Positions 8,411 through 19,948 of a stretch of 64,000 nt of DNA are shown one piece after another. Each line of letters opens with the position of its first letter. Within the stretch, counting starts at the first letter, position 1. This stretch comes from Pantoea sp. 18069. Its GTDB lineage: Bacteria; Pseudomonadota; Gammaproteobacteria; Burkholderiales; Burkholderiaceae_C. The stretch is from the NCBI RefSeq assembly GCF_902706035.1, contig NZ_CACSJA010000005.1:1-64000 (forward strand), read 5' to 3'. Position numbers and translations under genes: made by a program. Below the pieces are notes generated by a model. It ran no database searches. It saw nothing but the letters and a program-made list of their open reading frames with translations, and was not told the DNA's origin.

Positions 8411-8942
8411 ATTTGACCTGCCGCTTCTCCAGCTTGCGCGCCAGCGTGCGTCTGTGCATGCCCAGGCGGCGCGCGGCCTCGGAGATGTTGAAGTCGCTCT
8501 CGGCCAGCGTTTCGTGGATATGTTCCCACTCGAGCGTCTTGATCGAGCTGGTCTGCTGGGTCAGCTCGACTTCGGTGTCGCCGGCAATGCGCCCGAACGC
8601 GGCTTCGATGTCGTCGGTGTTCGACGGCTTGGCCAGGTAGTGGCAGGCGCCGAGCTTGACGGCTTCCACCGCCGTGGCGATGCTCGCATAGCCCGTGAGC
8701 ACGACGATCAGCGCCTGCGGGTTGTGCTCGTGCAGCATCTGGATGCAGTTGAGCCCCGACGTATTGCCCGCGAGCTTCAAGTCCATCACCGCATAGCCGG
8801 GACGGTGCTCCTGCAGCAGCAGCCTGACTTCATCGGCGCTGGCCGCGCGCAGCACCTGGTAGCCGCGCCGCTCGAACGAGCGCGCGAGGGTGCGCGCGAA
8901 CGCGGCGTCGTCTTCAACCAGCAGCAGCAGGCGTGTGTCCAT
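8409..8942 (-). CDS. regA: Redox response regulator, RegA/PrrA/ActR type
   Basis: 177-residue response regulator: receiver domain (1-120) with acidic pocket E10-D11-D12, phospho-acceptor D54 (VMDLKLAG), T82 in VLTGYAS and K104 in LAKPS. A Pro-poor linker leads to a short Fis-type helix-turn-helix (about 135-175, FNISEAARRLGMHRRTLARKL). Lack of an AAA+ domain with a Fis-like HTH at this length is the hallmark of RegA/PrrA, the global regulator of respiration and redox balance. Its start lies 29 bp inside the end of the kinase gene, so the two are coupled. A later start would delete the first acidic residues. Confidence 0.92.
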   Translation of the reverse strand: MDTRLLLLVEDDAAFARTLARSFERRGYQVLRAASADEVRLLLQEHRPGYAVMDLKLAGNTSGLNCIQMLHEHNPQALIVVLTGYASIATAVEAVKLGACHYLAKPSNTDDIEAAFGRIAGDTEVELTQQTSSIKTLEWEHIHETLAESDFNISEAARRLGMHRRTLARKLEKRQVK

Positions 8943-10245
8943 GGTCTGTATCTCCTAAGGTGATGGACGAGAGCGGAAACTGGATCCGCACTTCGGCGCC
9001 GCCGTCGTCGCGGTTGCGCGCCGACGCCGTGCCCTCGAGCGAGCGCGCGACGTTCGTCACCAGGAACAGGCCCACGCCGCGTCCCGCGCGATCCGTCTTG
9101 TTCGATTGCTGGTACTTGCCGAAGTTGCGCAGTATTTCGGGCGCGAAGCCCGTGCCGCGGTCGAGCACCGTGATCACCAGCAGATCGCCCTCGCGGCGCA
9201 GGCGCAGCTCGACTTCGTCGGCCGATGCCTCGATGGCGTTGTCGAGCACATTGCAGATCATCTGCTGCAGCGCGGTGTCGGAGATGATCGCCATGTCCTG
9301 GGCAATGCCGTTGTGGTAGCGAAAGCGCCCCGGGTGGTGGCTCGACTGCCACTGCGCGATCAGCCGGTCCATGAAGCGAAACAGCGTCGTCGGCTTGGGC
9401 GCGTCGGCGCGCGCTTCGCCGGCCGACAGCAGCACGTTGGTGACAATGCTCTTGCAGCGCAGCAGTTGCTGCTGCATTTCATCGAGGTCCTGCAGCAGCT
9501 CGGGGTGGCGGGCAATTTCGGGAATGCGCTGCCAGTCGCCGAGAATCACCGACATGGTCGCCAGCGGCGTGCCCAGCTCGTGCGCGGCGCCGGTGGCGAG
9601 CAGGCCCATGCGCACGATATGTTCCTCTTCGCTGGCGCGCTGGCGCATGTCGGCCAGGCGCGAGTCGCGCCGGCGCAGGTTGCCGACGATGCGCGTGAGG
9701 AAGATTACCAGCAGCACCGTGGTCAGCGCAAAGCAGGTCAGCAGGCCGATCACATAGAGGTTGTTGTCCGGCTGCACGGCCAGGGGCCGCGACGAGCCGG
9801 CCAGGTCGATGACGCACAGCGTGGTGATGGCCGCGATGACCCAGGTATAGGCGGGCGACAGCAGCACCGCGCTCAGGATGGCCTGCAGCAGGAACAGGTA
9901 GATGAACGGGTTGCTCGCGCCGCCGCTGAGGTATAGCTGCACCGAGAGCGCGGCGACGTCGGCCAGCAGTGCGCAGAACAACCCTAGGCTTGTGACATTG
10001 CGCCGGCGCCATTTGAACCAGTAGAGGTAGCCGAGGTTGGTGACGATCAGCGCCATCAGCACGGCCGTCATTTCGGGCAGCGGCAGCGGAATGCCCAGGC
10101 CGTAGTGCACGACGGCGATGGTGATCACCTGGCCCATCACGGCAAGCCAGCGCAGCTGTATCAACAGCTGCATGTTCTTGCGTTCGGTGGTGAGGTCGAC
10201 CTGGGACAGCGGGTCCGGGGAGCGAGGGCGAAGGGAGCGATTCAC
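8914..10245 (-). CDS. regB: Redox-sensing histidine kinase, RegB/PrrB/ActS type
   Basis: 443-residue membrane kinase with six membrane helices (about residues 25-195), then H-box GAAHELGTPLATM (phospho-His about H222), N-box LDNAIEAS and G-boxes DRGTGFAPE and GRGVGLFLV. Two features specific to RegB are visible: the quinone-binding heptapeptide GGASNPF (about 108-114, form GGxxNPF) and a Cys at about 264 (LLRCKSIV). That Cys lines up in position and context with the redox-active Cys265 of Rhodobacter RegB. The gene lies 36 bp after surf1 and overlaps regA by 29 bp, so it is probably read with the cyo genes. It should sense quinone-pool or thiol redox state. Confidence 0.93.
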   Translation of the reverse strand: MNRSLRPRSPDPLSQVDLTTERKNMQLLIQLRWLAVMGQVITIAVVHYGLGIPLPLPEMTAVLMALIVTNLGYLYWFKWRRRNVTSLGLFCALLADVAALSVQLYLSGGASNPFIYLFLLQAILSAVLLSPAYTWVIAAITTLCVIDLAGSSRPLAVQPDNNLYVIGLLTCFALTTVLLVIFLTRIVGNLRRRDSRLADMRQRASEEEHIVRMGLLATGAAHELGTPLATMSVILGDWQRIPEIARHPELLQDLDEMQQQLLRCKSIVTNVLLSAGEARADAPKPTTLFRFMDRLIAQWQSSHHPGRFRYHNGIAQDMAIISDTALQQMICNVLDNAIEASADEVELRLRREGDLLVITVLDRGTGFAPEILRNFGKYQQSNKTDRAGRGVGLFLVTNVARSLEGTASARNRDDGGAEVRIQFPLSSITLGDTDHGHTPAAAG

Positions 10246-10281
10246 CGCAGCGATTTTGCAGCAAGCGGCGAATCGGCCGGC

Positions 10282-11124
10282 CTACAAGGTCTTGTGCGCG
10301 GGCGCGGCCTGGCGCTTTTCCCAGCGCACCACGACGATGGCGGCGACCAGCACCATCAAGGCCATGCCATACCAGGTCAGGGCATAGACCAGGTGGCTGT
10401 TGTGGAAGGCGATCACCGTCATGCCCGGGCGCGGCCAGGTCGAATGGGCGACAGGGATCCCGGGGCTGTCCATGCCGGCGCTGTCCCTGGCACGGGCGAG
10501 GTCGGGGCGGCCTTCGTCGATGAAGTAGGGCGCTGCCTTGTCCAGGCCCTGGGCCGCGGCGATGGCCGCGACGTCGCGCGAATACCAGCGTTGCTGCCGG
10601 GCATCGTTGTCGCGCAGAAAGCCGCCGCCGGGCTCGGTCATGCGCAGCAGGCCGGTGATGGTCTGCTGCGCCGATTCGGACGCCGGCGCGCCGCTTTCAG
10701 GCAGCCAGGTCTGACGCTCGCTCGTGGGCACGAAGCCGCGGTTGATCAGCGTCTGGCTGCCATCGGCGGCCTGCAGCGGCGTGAGCACCCAGAAGCCCGA
10801 GCCCAGTTCCGTCGCGGCCTGTGCCAGCACGGTCTTGTGCTGCAGAAAGCGTCCGGACACCGTGACCGGCAGGTATTCATGCTGCTGTGCGTTGACCTGC
10901 GGCCATTGCGCGGGCGTGGGCACCGCCACGGGGGCGGCACGCACGCGCTCGGTGACGCGTTCGATCAGCGCGAGCTTCCAGGCGCGGCGCTGCAGCTGCC
11001 AGCTGCCCAGGCCGAGGAAGGCAACGAACAAGGCCATGCCCAGCAGTGCGAGCATGGCCTTGAGCAGTACCGAACGCGGGCGTGCTGGCCCGGCGTTCGA
11101 CGCGTGGGGACGGGCAGAGGTCAA
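10282..11124 (-). CDS. SURF1 family oxidase assembly protein
   Basis: 280-residue protein with the SURF1 layout: N-terminal membrane helix (about 22-42, LLKAMLALLGMALFVAFLGLG), the conserved GSWQLQRRAWK motif, a periplasmic domain with LINRGFVP, and a C-terminal helix (about 247-267) preceded by NSHLVYALTWYG. SURF1 normally assists heme insertion into aa3-type oxidases; here it follows cyoD directly. The start codon is TTG (11122-11124), overlapping the cyoD stop as TTGA, which implies translational coupling. It may serve the bo3 oxidase, an aa3 oxidase encoded elsewhere, or both. Confidence 0.92.
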   Translation of the reverse strand: MTSARPHASNAGPARPRSVLLKAMLALLGMALFVAFLGLGSWQLQRRAWKLALIERVTERVRAAPVAVPTPAQWPQVNAQQHEYLPVTVSGRFLQHKTVLAQAATELGSGFWVLTPLQAADGSQTLINRGFVPTSERQTWLPESGAPASESAQQTITGLLRMTEPGGGFLRDNDARQQRWYSRDVAAIAAAQGLDKAAPYFIDEGRPDLARARDSAGMDSPGIPVAHSTWPRPGMTVIAFHNSHLVYALTWYGMALMVLVAAIVVVRWEKRQAAPAHKTL

Positions 11125-11528
11125 GACTGCGGAGCGCTGATGGCCAGCGGCTCGTCGTGGTGCGGCATCATGTTGGCGTTCATGTGGTACATGACCCAGA
11201 GCGTTCCCGACAGCGCGATCACGACGAAGATCACGGTGAAGATCGTCGACAGCAGGGTCCAGCCGGCCTCGACCTTGCTGTTCATGTGCAGGAAGTAGTA
11301 CATGTGGACCAGGATCTGGATGATCGCGAACGCGCCCAGCACCATCACGGCGGGGGTGCGGCCTTCGATGACCTTGGCCATGATCAGCCAGAACGGAATC
11401 GCCGTCAGGATGACCGACAGCACGAAGCCCGTCATGTAGCCGGAGAAGGTGCTGTGCGGGCCCGCGTCATGGTGGTGGTCATCATGCGCGTCGTGCGCGT
11501 GGCCGGCGTGGATGTCGTGTGCGCTCAT
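11121..11528 (-). CDS. cyoD: Cytochrome bo3 quinol oxidase subunit IV (CyoD)
   Basis: 135-residue small subunit with three membrane helices (about residues 36-56, 63-84 and 98-120) and the conserved ILVHMYYFLHMN motif. The start ATG at 11528 overlaps the cyoC stop by one base. E. coli CyoD is about 109 residues; the extra length is an N-terminal cytosolic segment with nine histidines in the first 25 residues (H4, 7, 10, 12, 15, 18, 19, 20, 25) mixed with Asp. This could bind metal. CyoD helps CuB binding in E. coli, so the His-rich tail is of interest. Confidence 0.94.
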   Translation of the reverse strand: MSAHDIHAGHAHDAHDDHHHDAGPHSTFSGYMTGFVLSVILTAIPFWLIMAKVIEGRTPAVMVLGAFAIIQILVHMYYFLHMNSKVEAGWTLLSTIFTVIFVVIALSGTLWVMYHMNANMMPHHDEPLAISAPQS

Positions 11529-12160
11529 TACAGCACTCCCATCAGGTAGACAAAGGTGAAGACGCCGATCCAGACCACGTCCAGAAAGTGCCAGAACATC
11601 GACAGGCACATCAGGCGGCGGTTGTTCTCGTGCGTCAGGCCGTGCTTGTTGATCTGCAGCATCAGCACGACCAGCCAGATCAGGCCGAAGGTCACGTGCA
11701 GGCCGTGCGTGCCCACCAGCGTGAAGAACGACGACAGGAAGGCGCTGCGGCCCGGGCCCGCGCCCTGGTGCAGCAGGTGCGAGAACTCATAGAGTTCCAG
11801 CGCCAGGAAGCACAGGCCGAGCACGCCGGTGATGGCCAGCCAGCCCAGCGTGGCCTGGATCTTGCCCTGCTGCTTCTTGAGCATGGCGAAGCCGAAGGTG
11901 ATCGACGACAGCAGCAGGAAGGCCGTGTTCATCGCCACCAGCGGCAGGTCGAACAGATCGGCGCCGGTCGGGCCGGCGGCGTAGTTGCGGCCCAGCACGC
12001 CATAGGTGGCGAACAGTGCAGCGAAGATGAGGCAATCGCTCATCAGGTAGAGCCAGAAGCCCAGGGCCGTGCCATTGGCCGGGTGGGGTTCCTCGGCCAG
12101 ATGGTAGTCGCGCGGTTCAATGGCGCCTGCGGCGCCGGCGTTCATGCGGAGTTCAGACAT
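11528..12160 (-). CDS. cyoC: Cytochrome bo3 quinol oxidase subunit III (CyoC)
   Basis: 210-residue subunit III of the heme-copper quinol oxidase with five membrane helices, the short CyoC form. Family motifs include [38 protein letters not shown] and the C-terminal [17 protein letters not shown]. The start at 12160 (MSELRMN) overlaps the cyoB stop by 8 bp (ATGTCTGA); the frame stays open upstream, but inside cyoB. Its stop overlaps the cyoD start. Confidence 0.95.
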   Translation of the reverse strand: MSELRMNAGAAGAIEPRDYHLAEEPHPANGTALGFWLYLMSDCLIFAALFATYGVLGRNYAAGPTGADLFDLPLVAMNTAFLLLSSITFGFAMLKKQQGKIQATLGWLAITGVLGLCFLALELYEFSHLLHQGAGPGRSAFLSSFFTLVGTHGLHVTFGLIWLVVLMLQINKHGLTHENNRRLMCLSMFWHFLDVVWIGVFTFVYLMGVL

Positions 12161-14150
12161 TGCGAGCAAGCAGTTCGGTGCGGGCGTCTTCAGTCGCAGC
12201 AACTTCGGATGCTGGAATGTAGAAGTCGCGCTTGTAGTTGAAGGTATGGATGATGGAGATCAGCACCACGGCGGCAAACGACAGGCCTGCCACCAGCCAC
12301 ATGTGCCAGATCATCGCGAAGCCGAACAGCGTCGCGACCATGGCGATCACAAAGCCGGCGCCGGTGTTCTTGGGCATGTGCAGGGCCTTGAAGCCCGCGA
12401 GCGGACGCTGGTAGCCGTGCTTCTTCATGTCCCACCAGGCGTCGATTTCGTAGACCTTGGGCGTCATCGCGAAGTTGTAGTCAGGTGTCGGCGAAGCCGT
12501 CGACCATTCCAGCGTACGGCCATCCCATGGGTCGCCGGTCAGGTCGCGCAGGGCCACGCGGTCGCGGAAGCTGACCCACAGTTGCATCAGGAAGGCGGCA
12601 ATGCCCGCGGCGACGATCAGCACGCCGACGAACGAGATGTACAGCCAGATGTTGTAGGAGGCGTCCTCGAACACGTTGACGCGGCGCGTCGCGCCCATCA
12701 GGCCCAGCACGTACAGCGGCGTGAAGGTGACCCAGAAGCCGACCAGCCAGCACCAGAAGCAGACCTTGCCCCAGAACTCATCGAGCGTGAAGCCGAATGC
12801 CTTGGGGAACCAGTAGTTGATCGCGGCGAACAGGCCGAACACCACGCCGCCGATGATCACGTTGTGGAAGTGGGCGATCAGGAACAGGCTGTTGTGCAGC
12901 ACGAAGTCGGCAGGGGGCACGGCCAGCAGCACGCCGGTCATGCCGCCGACGGCGAAGGTGGCCATGAAGCCCACGGTCCACATCATGGGCACGGTGAAGC
13001 GGATGCGGCCCTTGTACATGGTGAACAGCCAGTTGAAGATCTTCGCCCCGGTAGGGATGGAGATGATCATCGTGGTGATGCCGAAGAACGAGTTCACGCT
13101 CGCGCCCGAGCCCATGGTGAAGAAGTGGTGCAGCCAGACCAGGTAGGACAGGATGGTGATCGCGACCGTGGCATACACCATCGAGGTGTAGCCGAACAGG
13201 CGCTTGCGGCTGAACGTGGCGGTGATTTCCGAGAACACGCCGAAGGCCGGCAGGATCAGGATGTACACCTCGGGGTGGCCCCAGATCCAGATCAGGTTCA
13301 CGTACAGCATGGCGTTGCCGCCCATGTCGTTGGTGAAGAAGTGCGTGCCCGCGTAGCGGTCCAGCGACAGCAGCAGCAGCGTGGCCGTGAGCACGGGGAA
13401 CGAGGCCACGATCAGCGCGTTGGTGCACAGCGACGTCCAGACGAACACCGGCATCTTCATCAGCGTCATGCCAGGCGCGCGCATCTTGATGATGGTCACC
13501 AGCAGGTTGATGCCGGACAGCGTGGTGCCGACCCCGGCGATCTGCAGCGACCAGATGTAGTAGTCCAGTCCCACGCCCTCGGGGTTGTGGCCGAGGTTGG
13601 ACAGCGCCAGCCAGCCCGACGTCGAGAACTCGCCGATGAACAGCGACACCATCACCAGGATGGCACCGGCGGTGGTCATCCAGAAGCTGAAGTTGTTCAG
13701 GAACGGGAAGGCCACGTCGCGCGCGCCGATCTGCAGCGGCACGATGTAGTTCATCAGGCCCGTGACCAATGCCATGGCCACGAAGAAGATCATGATGGTG
13801 CCGTGGGCCGTGAAGATCTGGTCGTAGTGGTGCGGCGGCAGGAAGCCCAGGCCGTCGACCGTGGCCATGGCCTGTTGCGCGCGCATCATCAGCGCATCGG
13901 CGAAGCCGCGCAGCAGCATCACGATGCCCAGGATCATGTACATGATCCCGATCTTCTTGTGGTCGATGCTGCAGATCCAGTCGCGCCACAGCGGACCCCA
14001 GAGCTTGAAGCGGGTCAACAGGGCGAGCACCGCGAGGCCGCCGAGCACCACGGCCACGAAGGTGGCGAGAAGAATCGGATCGTGCAGCGGTATCGATTCC
14101 CAGCTCAACCGTCCGAAGATCAGTTGGGCTGCATCAAATTGGTCAGACAT
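12153..14150 (-). CDS. cyoB: Cytochrome bo3 quinol oxidase subunit I (CyoB)
   Basis: 665-residue catalytic subunit that reduces O2 and pumps protons. Heme and CuB ligands are in place: [11 protein letters not shown] (low-spin heme His), [15 protein letters not shown] (CuB His with cross-linked Tyr), HHFFTMG (two CuB His) and IAHFHNVI (high- and low-spin heme His). The residues that form the high-affinity ubiquinone site in E. coli CyoB also occur: the R-x3-D of [11 protein letters not shown] and [13 protein letters not shown]. This marks a quinol rather than a cytochrome c oxidase. It starts 63 bp after cyoA ends. Confidence 0.97.
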   Translation of the reverse strand: MSDQFDAAQLIFGRLSWESIPLHDPILLATFVAVVLGGLAVLALLTRFKLWGPLWRDWICSIDHKKIGIMYMILGIVMLLRGFADALMMRAQQAMATVDGLGFLPPHHYDQIFTAHGTIMIFFVAMALVTGLMNYIVPLQIGARDVAFPFLNNFSFWMTTAGAILVMVSLFIGEFSTSGWLALSNLGHNPEGVGLDYYIWSLQIAGVGTTLSGINLLVTIIKMRAPGMTLMKMPVFVWTSLCTNALIVASFPVLTATLLLLSLDRYAGTHFFTNDMGGNAMLYVNLIWIWGHPEVYILILPAFGVFSEITATFSRKRLFGYTSMVYATVAITILSYLVWLHHFFTMGSGASVNSFFGITTMIISIPTGAKIFNWLFTMYKGRIRFTVPMMWTVGFMATFAVGGMTGVLLAVPPADFVLHNSLFLIAHFHNVIIGGVVFGLFAAINYWFPKAFGFTLDEFWGKVCFWCWLVGFWVTFTPLYVLGLMGATRRVNVFEDASYNIWLYISFVGVLIVAAGIAAFLMQLWVSFRDRVALRDLTGDPWDGRTLEWSTASPTPDYNFAMTPKVYEIDAWWDMKKHGYQRPLAGFKALHMPKNTGAGFVIAMVATLFGFAMIWHMWLVAGLSFAAVVLISIIHTFNYKRDFYIPASEVAATEDARTELLARNV

Positions 14151-14213
14151 AAAGGGTCTCTTGTGAGGCGGACAGCAGGCCAGGCGGGGCCGGCCTGCTG
14201 TCCGCCGAATTGC

Positions 14214-15260
14214 TTATTGCTGGATAACGGCTTCGGAGGCCACGCCGGCTTCCAGGGCGGCCGTGATTTTCGCGGCGTCTTCGGTCGTGCAGATGTCGCC
14301 CGACAGGTTCAGGCCCTTGGCGCGCATATACGACTCGCCGCCGGCCTTGTCGATGGCCATCATGGTGTGCATGCACATCTGGCCTTCCTCGACGCAGCGG
14401 TTCAGGACCGTGTGGTAGAGCTTGGGGTCGACATTGCCGAAGCGTTCGACCGGGTTGCGCTCGCTGGGCTTGACCAGTTCGAGGTAGCTTGCGCGGTCCA
14501 GCGTCTGGCCTTCGGTCTTGGCCTTGGCGATCCACTCGGCGAAGCCTTCGTCGCTCAGGCCGTGGAACTTGAACGTCATGCCCGAGAAGCCCGCGCCGCT
14601 GTAGTGCGAGGACATGCCCTTGTAGACGCCTTCCTTGTTGATCACCGCATTGAGTTCGGTCTGCATGCCGGGCATGGCATAGATCATGCCGGCCAGGTCA
14701 GGCACGTAGAACGCGTTCATCGTGGTGGTCGACGTCAGCTTGAAGTGGATGGGACGGTCCACGGGCGCGGCGAGTTCGTTGACCGTGGCAATGCCTTGCT
14801 CGGGGTAGAAGAACAGCCATTTCCAGTCCATGGCCACGACTTCCACGGTCAGCGGCGTGACGTTCTCCGCCAGCGGGCGCTGGGCATCGATGCGGTCGAG
14901 GGGACGGTAGGGGTCGAGCTTGTGGGTGCTGATCCAGGTGATCGCACCAAGGATGATCACGATGATCAGTGGCGCCGTCCAGATCACCAGTTCGAGCTTG
15001 GTCGAATGGTGGAAGTCGGGATCGTACTCGGCTTCGGTATTCGACTGGCGGTACTTCCAGGCGAAGAAGAACGTCAGCAGAATCACCGGGACGATGATGA
15101 TCAGCATCAGCAAGGTGGCCAGCATGACCAGATCACCTTGCTGCGCGGCGATATCGCCTGCGGGGTTGAGAACTACGGCATTGCTGCAGCCGCTCAGGGC
15201 GGCGACGAGCGCAGTAGCTGTGAGCCACGCAGGCCCACGGATTTCCTTGGATTGAAGCAT
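14214..15260 (-). CDS. cyoA: Cytochrome bo3 quinol oxidase subunit II (CyoA)
   Basis: 348-residue lipoprotein subunit: signal peptide ending in the lipobox LSGC (about C25), two membrane helices (about 42-65 and 87-107), then a periplasmic cupredoxin domain (about 125-260) without the Cys/His/Met set needed for CuA, as expected for a quinol oxidase. The C-terminal extension has extra Cys residues (NRCVEEGQMCM, GDICTTED). First gene of the leftward cyoABCD-surf1-regBA string. The divergent neighbour is an MFS gene, with 324 bp of regulatory sequence between. Confidence 0.95.
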   Translation of the reverse strand: MLQSKEIRGPAWLTATALVAALSGCSNAVVLNPAGDIAAQQGDLVMLATLLMLIIIVPVILLTFFFAWKYRQSNTEAEYDPDFHHSTKLELVIWTAPLIIVIILGAITWISTHKLDPYRPLDRIDAQRPLAENVTPLTVEVVAMDWKWLFFYPEQGIATVNELAAPVDRPIHFKLTSTTTMNAFYVPDLAGMIYAMPGMQTELNAVINKEGVYKGMSSHYSGAGFSGMTFKFHGLSDEGFAEWIAKAKTEGQTLDRASYLELVKPSERNPVERFGNVDPKLYHTVLNRCVEEGQMCMHTMMAIDKAGGESYMRAKGLNLSGDICTTEDAAKITAALEAGVASEAVIQQ

Positions 15261-15584
15261 GTCATGGGCGCGCCAGAAGCGCGCTTAGGTGTAAACGTGA
15301 GATTGGAACCAGCGTAAATGTAATAAAAAGGAGCGAAATGTCGATTGGACATTTTGTCCCACGTCACTGCGTGGGTGTATTGCGCCATTCTTGGTAGATC
15401 AGCGGATTTCGATGTAGGCGGGTAGGCCGAACCGATGTCGGTCGGCGGCAGACCCTCCCGGGAGAGAGGGCTGGCAGCAGTCGGGTTGTAGTTATTGGCT
15501 GACGCGCGCAGGCGCCGAAGCCGTACCGGGCCAGGCTGTTGACCAGCGTAGAAAGAGCGAGTCAATTGAATGGGAGGCATCTCT
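15261..15584. other. Regulatory intergenic region between cyoA and the MFS gene
   Basis: 324 bp between divergent genes. It holds a perfect 7-bp dyad (15336-15354), a CCCACG/CGTGGG hairpin (about 15358-15375), a short ACCGATGTCGGT palindrome near 15430 and a CCCTCCCGGGAGAGAGGG hairpin near 15452. The first two lie closest to cyoA and are the best operator candidates. I cannot assign a -35/-10 pair reliably. Confidence 0.5.
15336..15354. promoter_or_regulatory. Inverted repeat AAATGTC-N5-GACATTT upstream of cyoA
   Basis: Perfect 7-bp arms (15336-15342 and 15348-15354) around GATTG, 76 bp upstream of the cyoA start codon and 231 bp from the MFS start. The size and spacing are those of a dimeric repressor or activator site. 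Its placement suggests control of the quinol oxidase operon. The binding protein is unknown. Confidence 0.5.
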
Positions 15585-16922
15585 ATGAGCGCAACCGGTT
15601 ACACAGCATTGTCCGCAGGAGGGCGAGAAAGCCCTCAAGCACTGTCCCGTGCGGATACGGACGAGGAGGTCAGCCCTGGTGATATCGCGGTGGGCGTGAT
15701 CATTGGCCGGTCTTCGGAATATTTCGATTTCTTTGTGTTCGGCATCGCCTGCGTGCTGGTCTTCCCCGCATTGCTGTTTCCCTCCTATACGCGCCTTGAC
15801 GGCACGCTGGCGTCGTTCGCGATCTTTTCGCTGGCCTTCATCGCACGGCCGTTCGGCACGGCCATCTCCATGGCGGTGCAGCGGCGCTGGGGGCGCGCAA
15901 CCAAGCTGACCCTGGCGCTGTTCCTGCTCGGCACCTGCACCGTGGGCATGGCCTTCCTGCCCGGCTACCAGAGCCTGGGTGTCTGGGCCATCGTGCTGTT
16001 TGCCGCGCTGCGCATAGGCCAGGGGCTGGCGCTTGGCGGTTCCTGGGACGGTCTGCCGTCGCTGCTGGCGATTTCCGCGCCGCGCGAGCGCCGGGGCTGG
16101 TTCTCCATGCTCGGCCAGCTTGGCGCGCCCGTGGGCTTCTTCATGGCCGCGGGCCTGTTCGCCTATGTCTACGACCATACGACCTCGGAAGAATTCCTGG
16201 CCTGGGGTTGGCGCTATCCGTTCTTCGTCGCCTTCGCGATCAACGTCGTGGCGCTGTTCGCGCGCCTGCGGCTGGTCGTGGGGCAGTCGTTCTCGCACCT
16301 GCTGCACCAGAACGAACTCGAGCCGGTCAAGGCCTCGGAAGTGGTCGGCACCGAAGGCCGCAACGTGGTCATCGGCGCGTTCGCGGCGCTGGCCAGCTTC
16401 GCGCTGTTCCACCTCGTGACCATCTTCCCGCTGTCCTATATCGAGCTGTATTCCGATCAGCCCGTGGGCGACGTGCTGCGGGTGCAGATGCTGGGCGCGG
16501 CCGCCGCGTGCGTGGCGATGGTGGCTTCGGGCTGGCTCGCGGACCGGTTCGGGCGGCGCAACACGCTGGGTACGATGGCCGCGCTGATCTGCGTGTTCAG
16601 CTTTGTCGGCCCCTGGATGCTGGGCAATGGCCAGAGCGGCAACAACGGCTTCCTGATCATCGGCTTCATCCTGCTGGGCCTGTCCTACGGCCAGGCTTCG
16701 GGCACGGTCACGGCGAACTTCACGCCGCGCTACCGCTACACGGGCGCGGCGCTGTCGGCCGACATGGCCTGGCTGGTCGGCGCGGCCTTCGCGCCGCTGG
16801 TCGCGCTCGCGGTGTCGGCAAGCTTCGGCCTGTTCGGCCTGGGCATCTACCTGCTGTCGGGCGGCATCTGCACGCTGGCGGCGCTGGCCATCAATCGGGC
16901 GATTGAAGCCCGAGACAGCTAA
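15585..16922 (+). CDS. MFS transporter, metabolite:H+ symporter (MHS) type
   Basis: 445-residue inner-membrane transporter with 12 predicted helices. The GRSSEYFDFFVFGIA opening, the LAFIARPFGTAI segment after helix 2 and GQGLALGGSWDGLPSLLAISAPRERRGW are typical of the ShiA/ProP/KgtP-like MHS subgroup. WLADRFGRRNTLG is the second MFS signature. Start ATG 15585 has GGGAGG 8 bases upstream; the upstream ATG at 15570 has no such site. The substrate cannot be deduced; organic acids or osmolytes are common in this group. It is divergent from cyoA and followed by a repeat-rich gap. Confidence 0.88.
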   Translation: MSATGYTALSAGGRESPQALSRADTDEEVSPGDIAVGVIIGRSSEYFDFFVFGIACVLVFPALLFPSYTRLDGTLASFAIFSLAFIARPFGTAISMAVQRRWGRATKLTLALFLLGTCTVGMAFLPGYQSLGVWAIVLFAALRIGQGLALGGSWDGLPSLLAISAPRERRGWFSMLGQLGAPVGFFMAAGLFAYVYDHTTSEEFLAWGWRYPFFVAFAINVVALFARLRLVVGQSFSHLLHQNELEPVKASEVVGTEGRNVVIGAFAALASFALFHLVTIFPLSYIELYSDQPVGDVLRVQMLGAAAACVAMVASGWLADRFGRRNTLGTMAALICVFSFVGPWMLGNGQSGNNGFLIIGFILLGLSYGQASGTVTANFTPRYRYTGAALSADMAWLVGAAFAPLVALAVSASFGLFGLGIYLLSGGICTLAALAINRAIEARDS

Positions 16923-17101
16923 AGCACCCCCTGAGGCGCTTCGCGCCTTCCCCTCTCAACCTTCGGTGGAGGGGGGCGCCCGGCCAGGGGTGCCCGGCGA
17001 GGGGCGCCCGGCTAGGGACAGCAGCCTCGCTGCGGGGCGGCCCTTGCTCGCTGCTCCTGAGCTGGTGCACGCCAGTATCTAGGAGGGCGACAGGGCTCTT
17101 T
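16923..17101. repeat. Intergenic GC-rich repeat block after the MFS gene
   Basis: Starts with a GAGGCGCTTCGCGCCTTCCCC hairpin (GGCGC...GCGCC), then three imperfect copies of GGGGNGCCCGGC(C/T)AGGG (about 16975-17025), then a CTGCGGGGCGGCCCTTGCTCGCTG segment seen in many Comamonadaceae intergenic repeats. It probably serves as a terminator or REP-like element for the MFS gene. No coding capacity. Confidence 0.5.
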
Positions 17102-17145
17102 TTGGCGCTACCTGGGGCTGCCGCCAAAACCACGCCGCACAAATC

Positions 17146-17151
17146 TATAAT
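17146..17151 (+). promoter_or_regulatory. Consensus -10 hexamer upstream of alaS
   Basis: A perfect TATAAT at 17146-17151, 78 bp before the alaS ATG. The -35 position (about 17123-17128, GCCAAA) is poor, so either an activator helps or the match is fortuitous. In DNA this GC-rich an exact TATAAT stands out. Confidence 0.4.
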
Positions 17152-17228
17152 GGAAGATTGTCCCGCTGTACGGCGGCGCGCCTTTTCATGCGAGCGTGCA
17201 GGCGCTGCGCACTTCCAAACCATACGCC

Positions 17229-19853
<2,625 letters not shown>

Positions 19854-19913
19854 TGGTGTCTGGCCGGATGGCTCCGGCCAGCCTGGCGGCGCTCCTGTCG
19901 ATGACTGCGATAT

Positions 19914-19928
19914 AAACCAAGCTGGTTT
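19914..19928. promoter_or_regulatory. Dyad AAACCA-AGC-TGGTTT before the LysR gene
   Basis: Perfect 6-bp arms around AGC, ending 20 bp before the LysR-family start codon, inside the likely leader or promoter. LysR regulators usually autoregulate through such interrupted dyads. It could also be a weak terminator for alaS, although no T-run of note follows. Confidence 0.35.
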
Positions 19929-19948
19929 GTTTCGAGGTGGCGACAGGA

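Noticed and set aside
12120..15317. 1065-codon open frame on the + strand across the cyo genes
   Set aside because: It is antisense to cyoABC, His/Gly/Arg-rich and without domains; long antisense frames are expected in DNA of this GC content.
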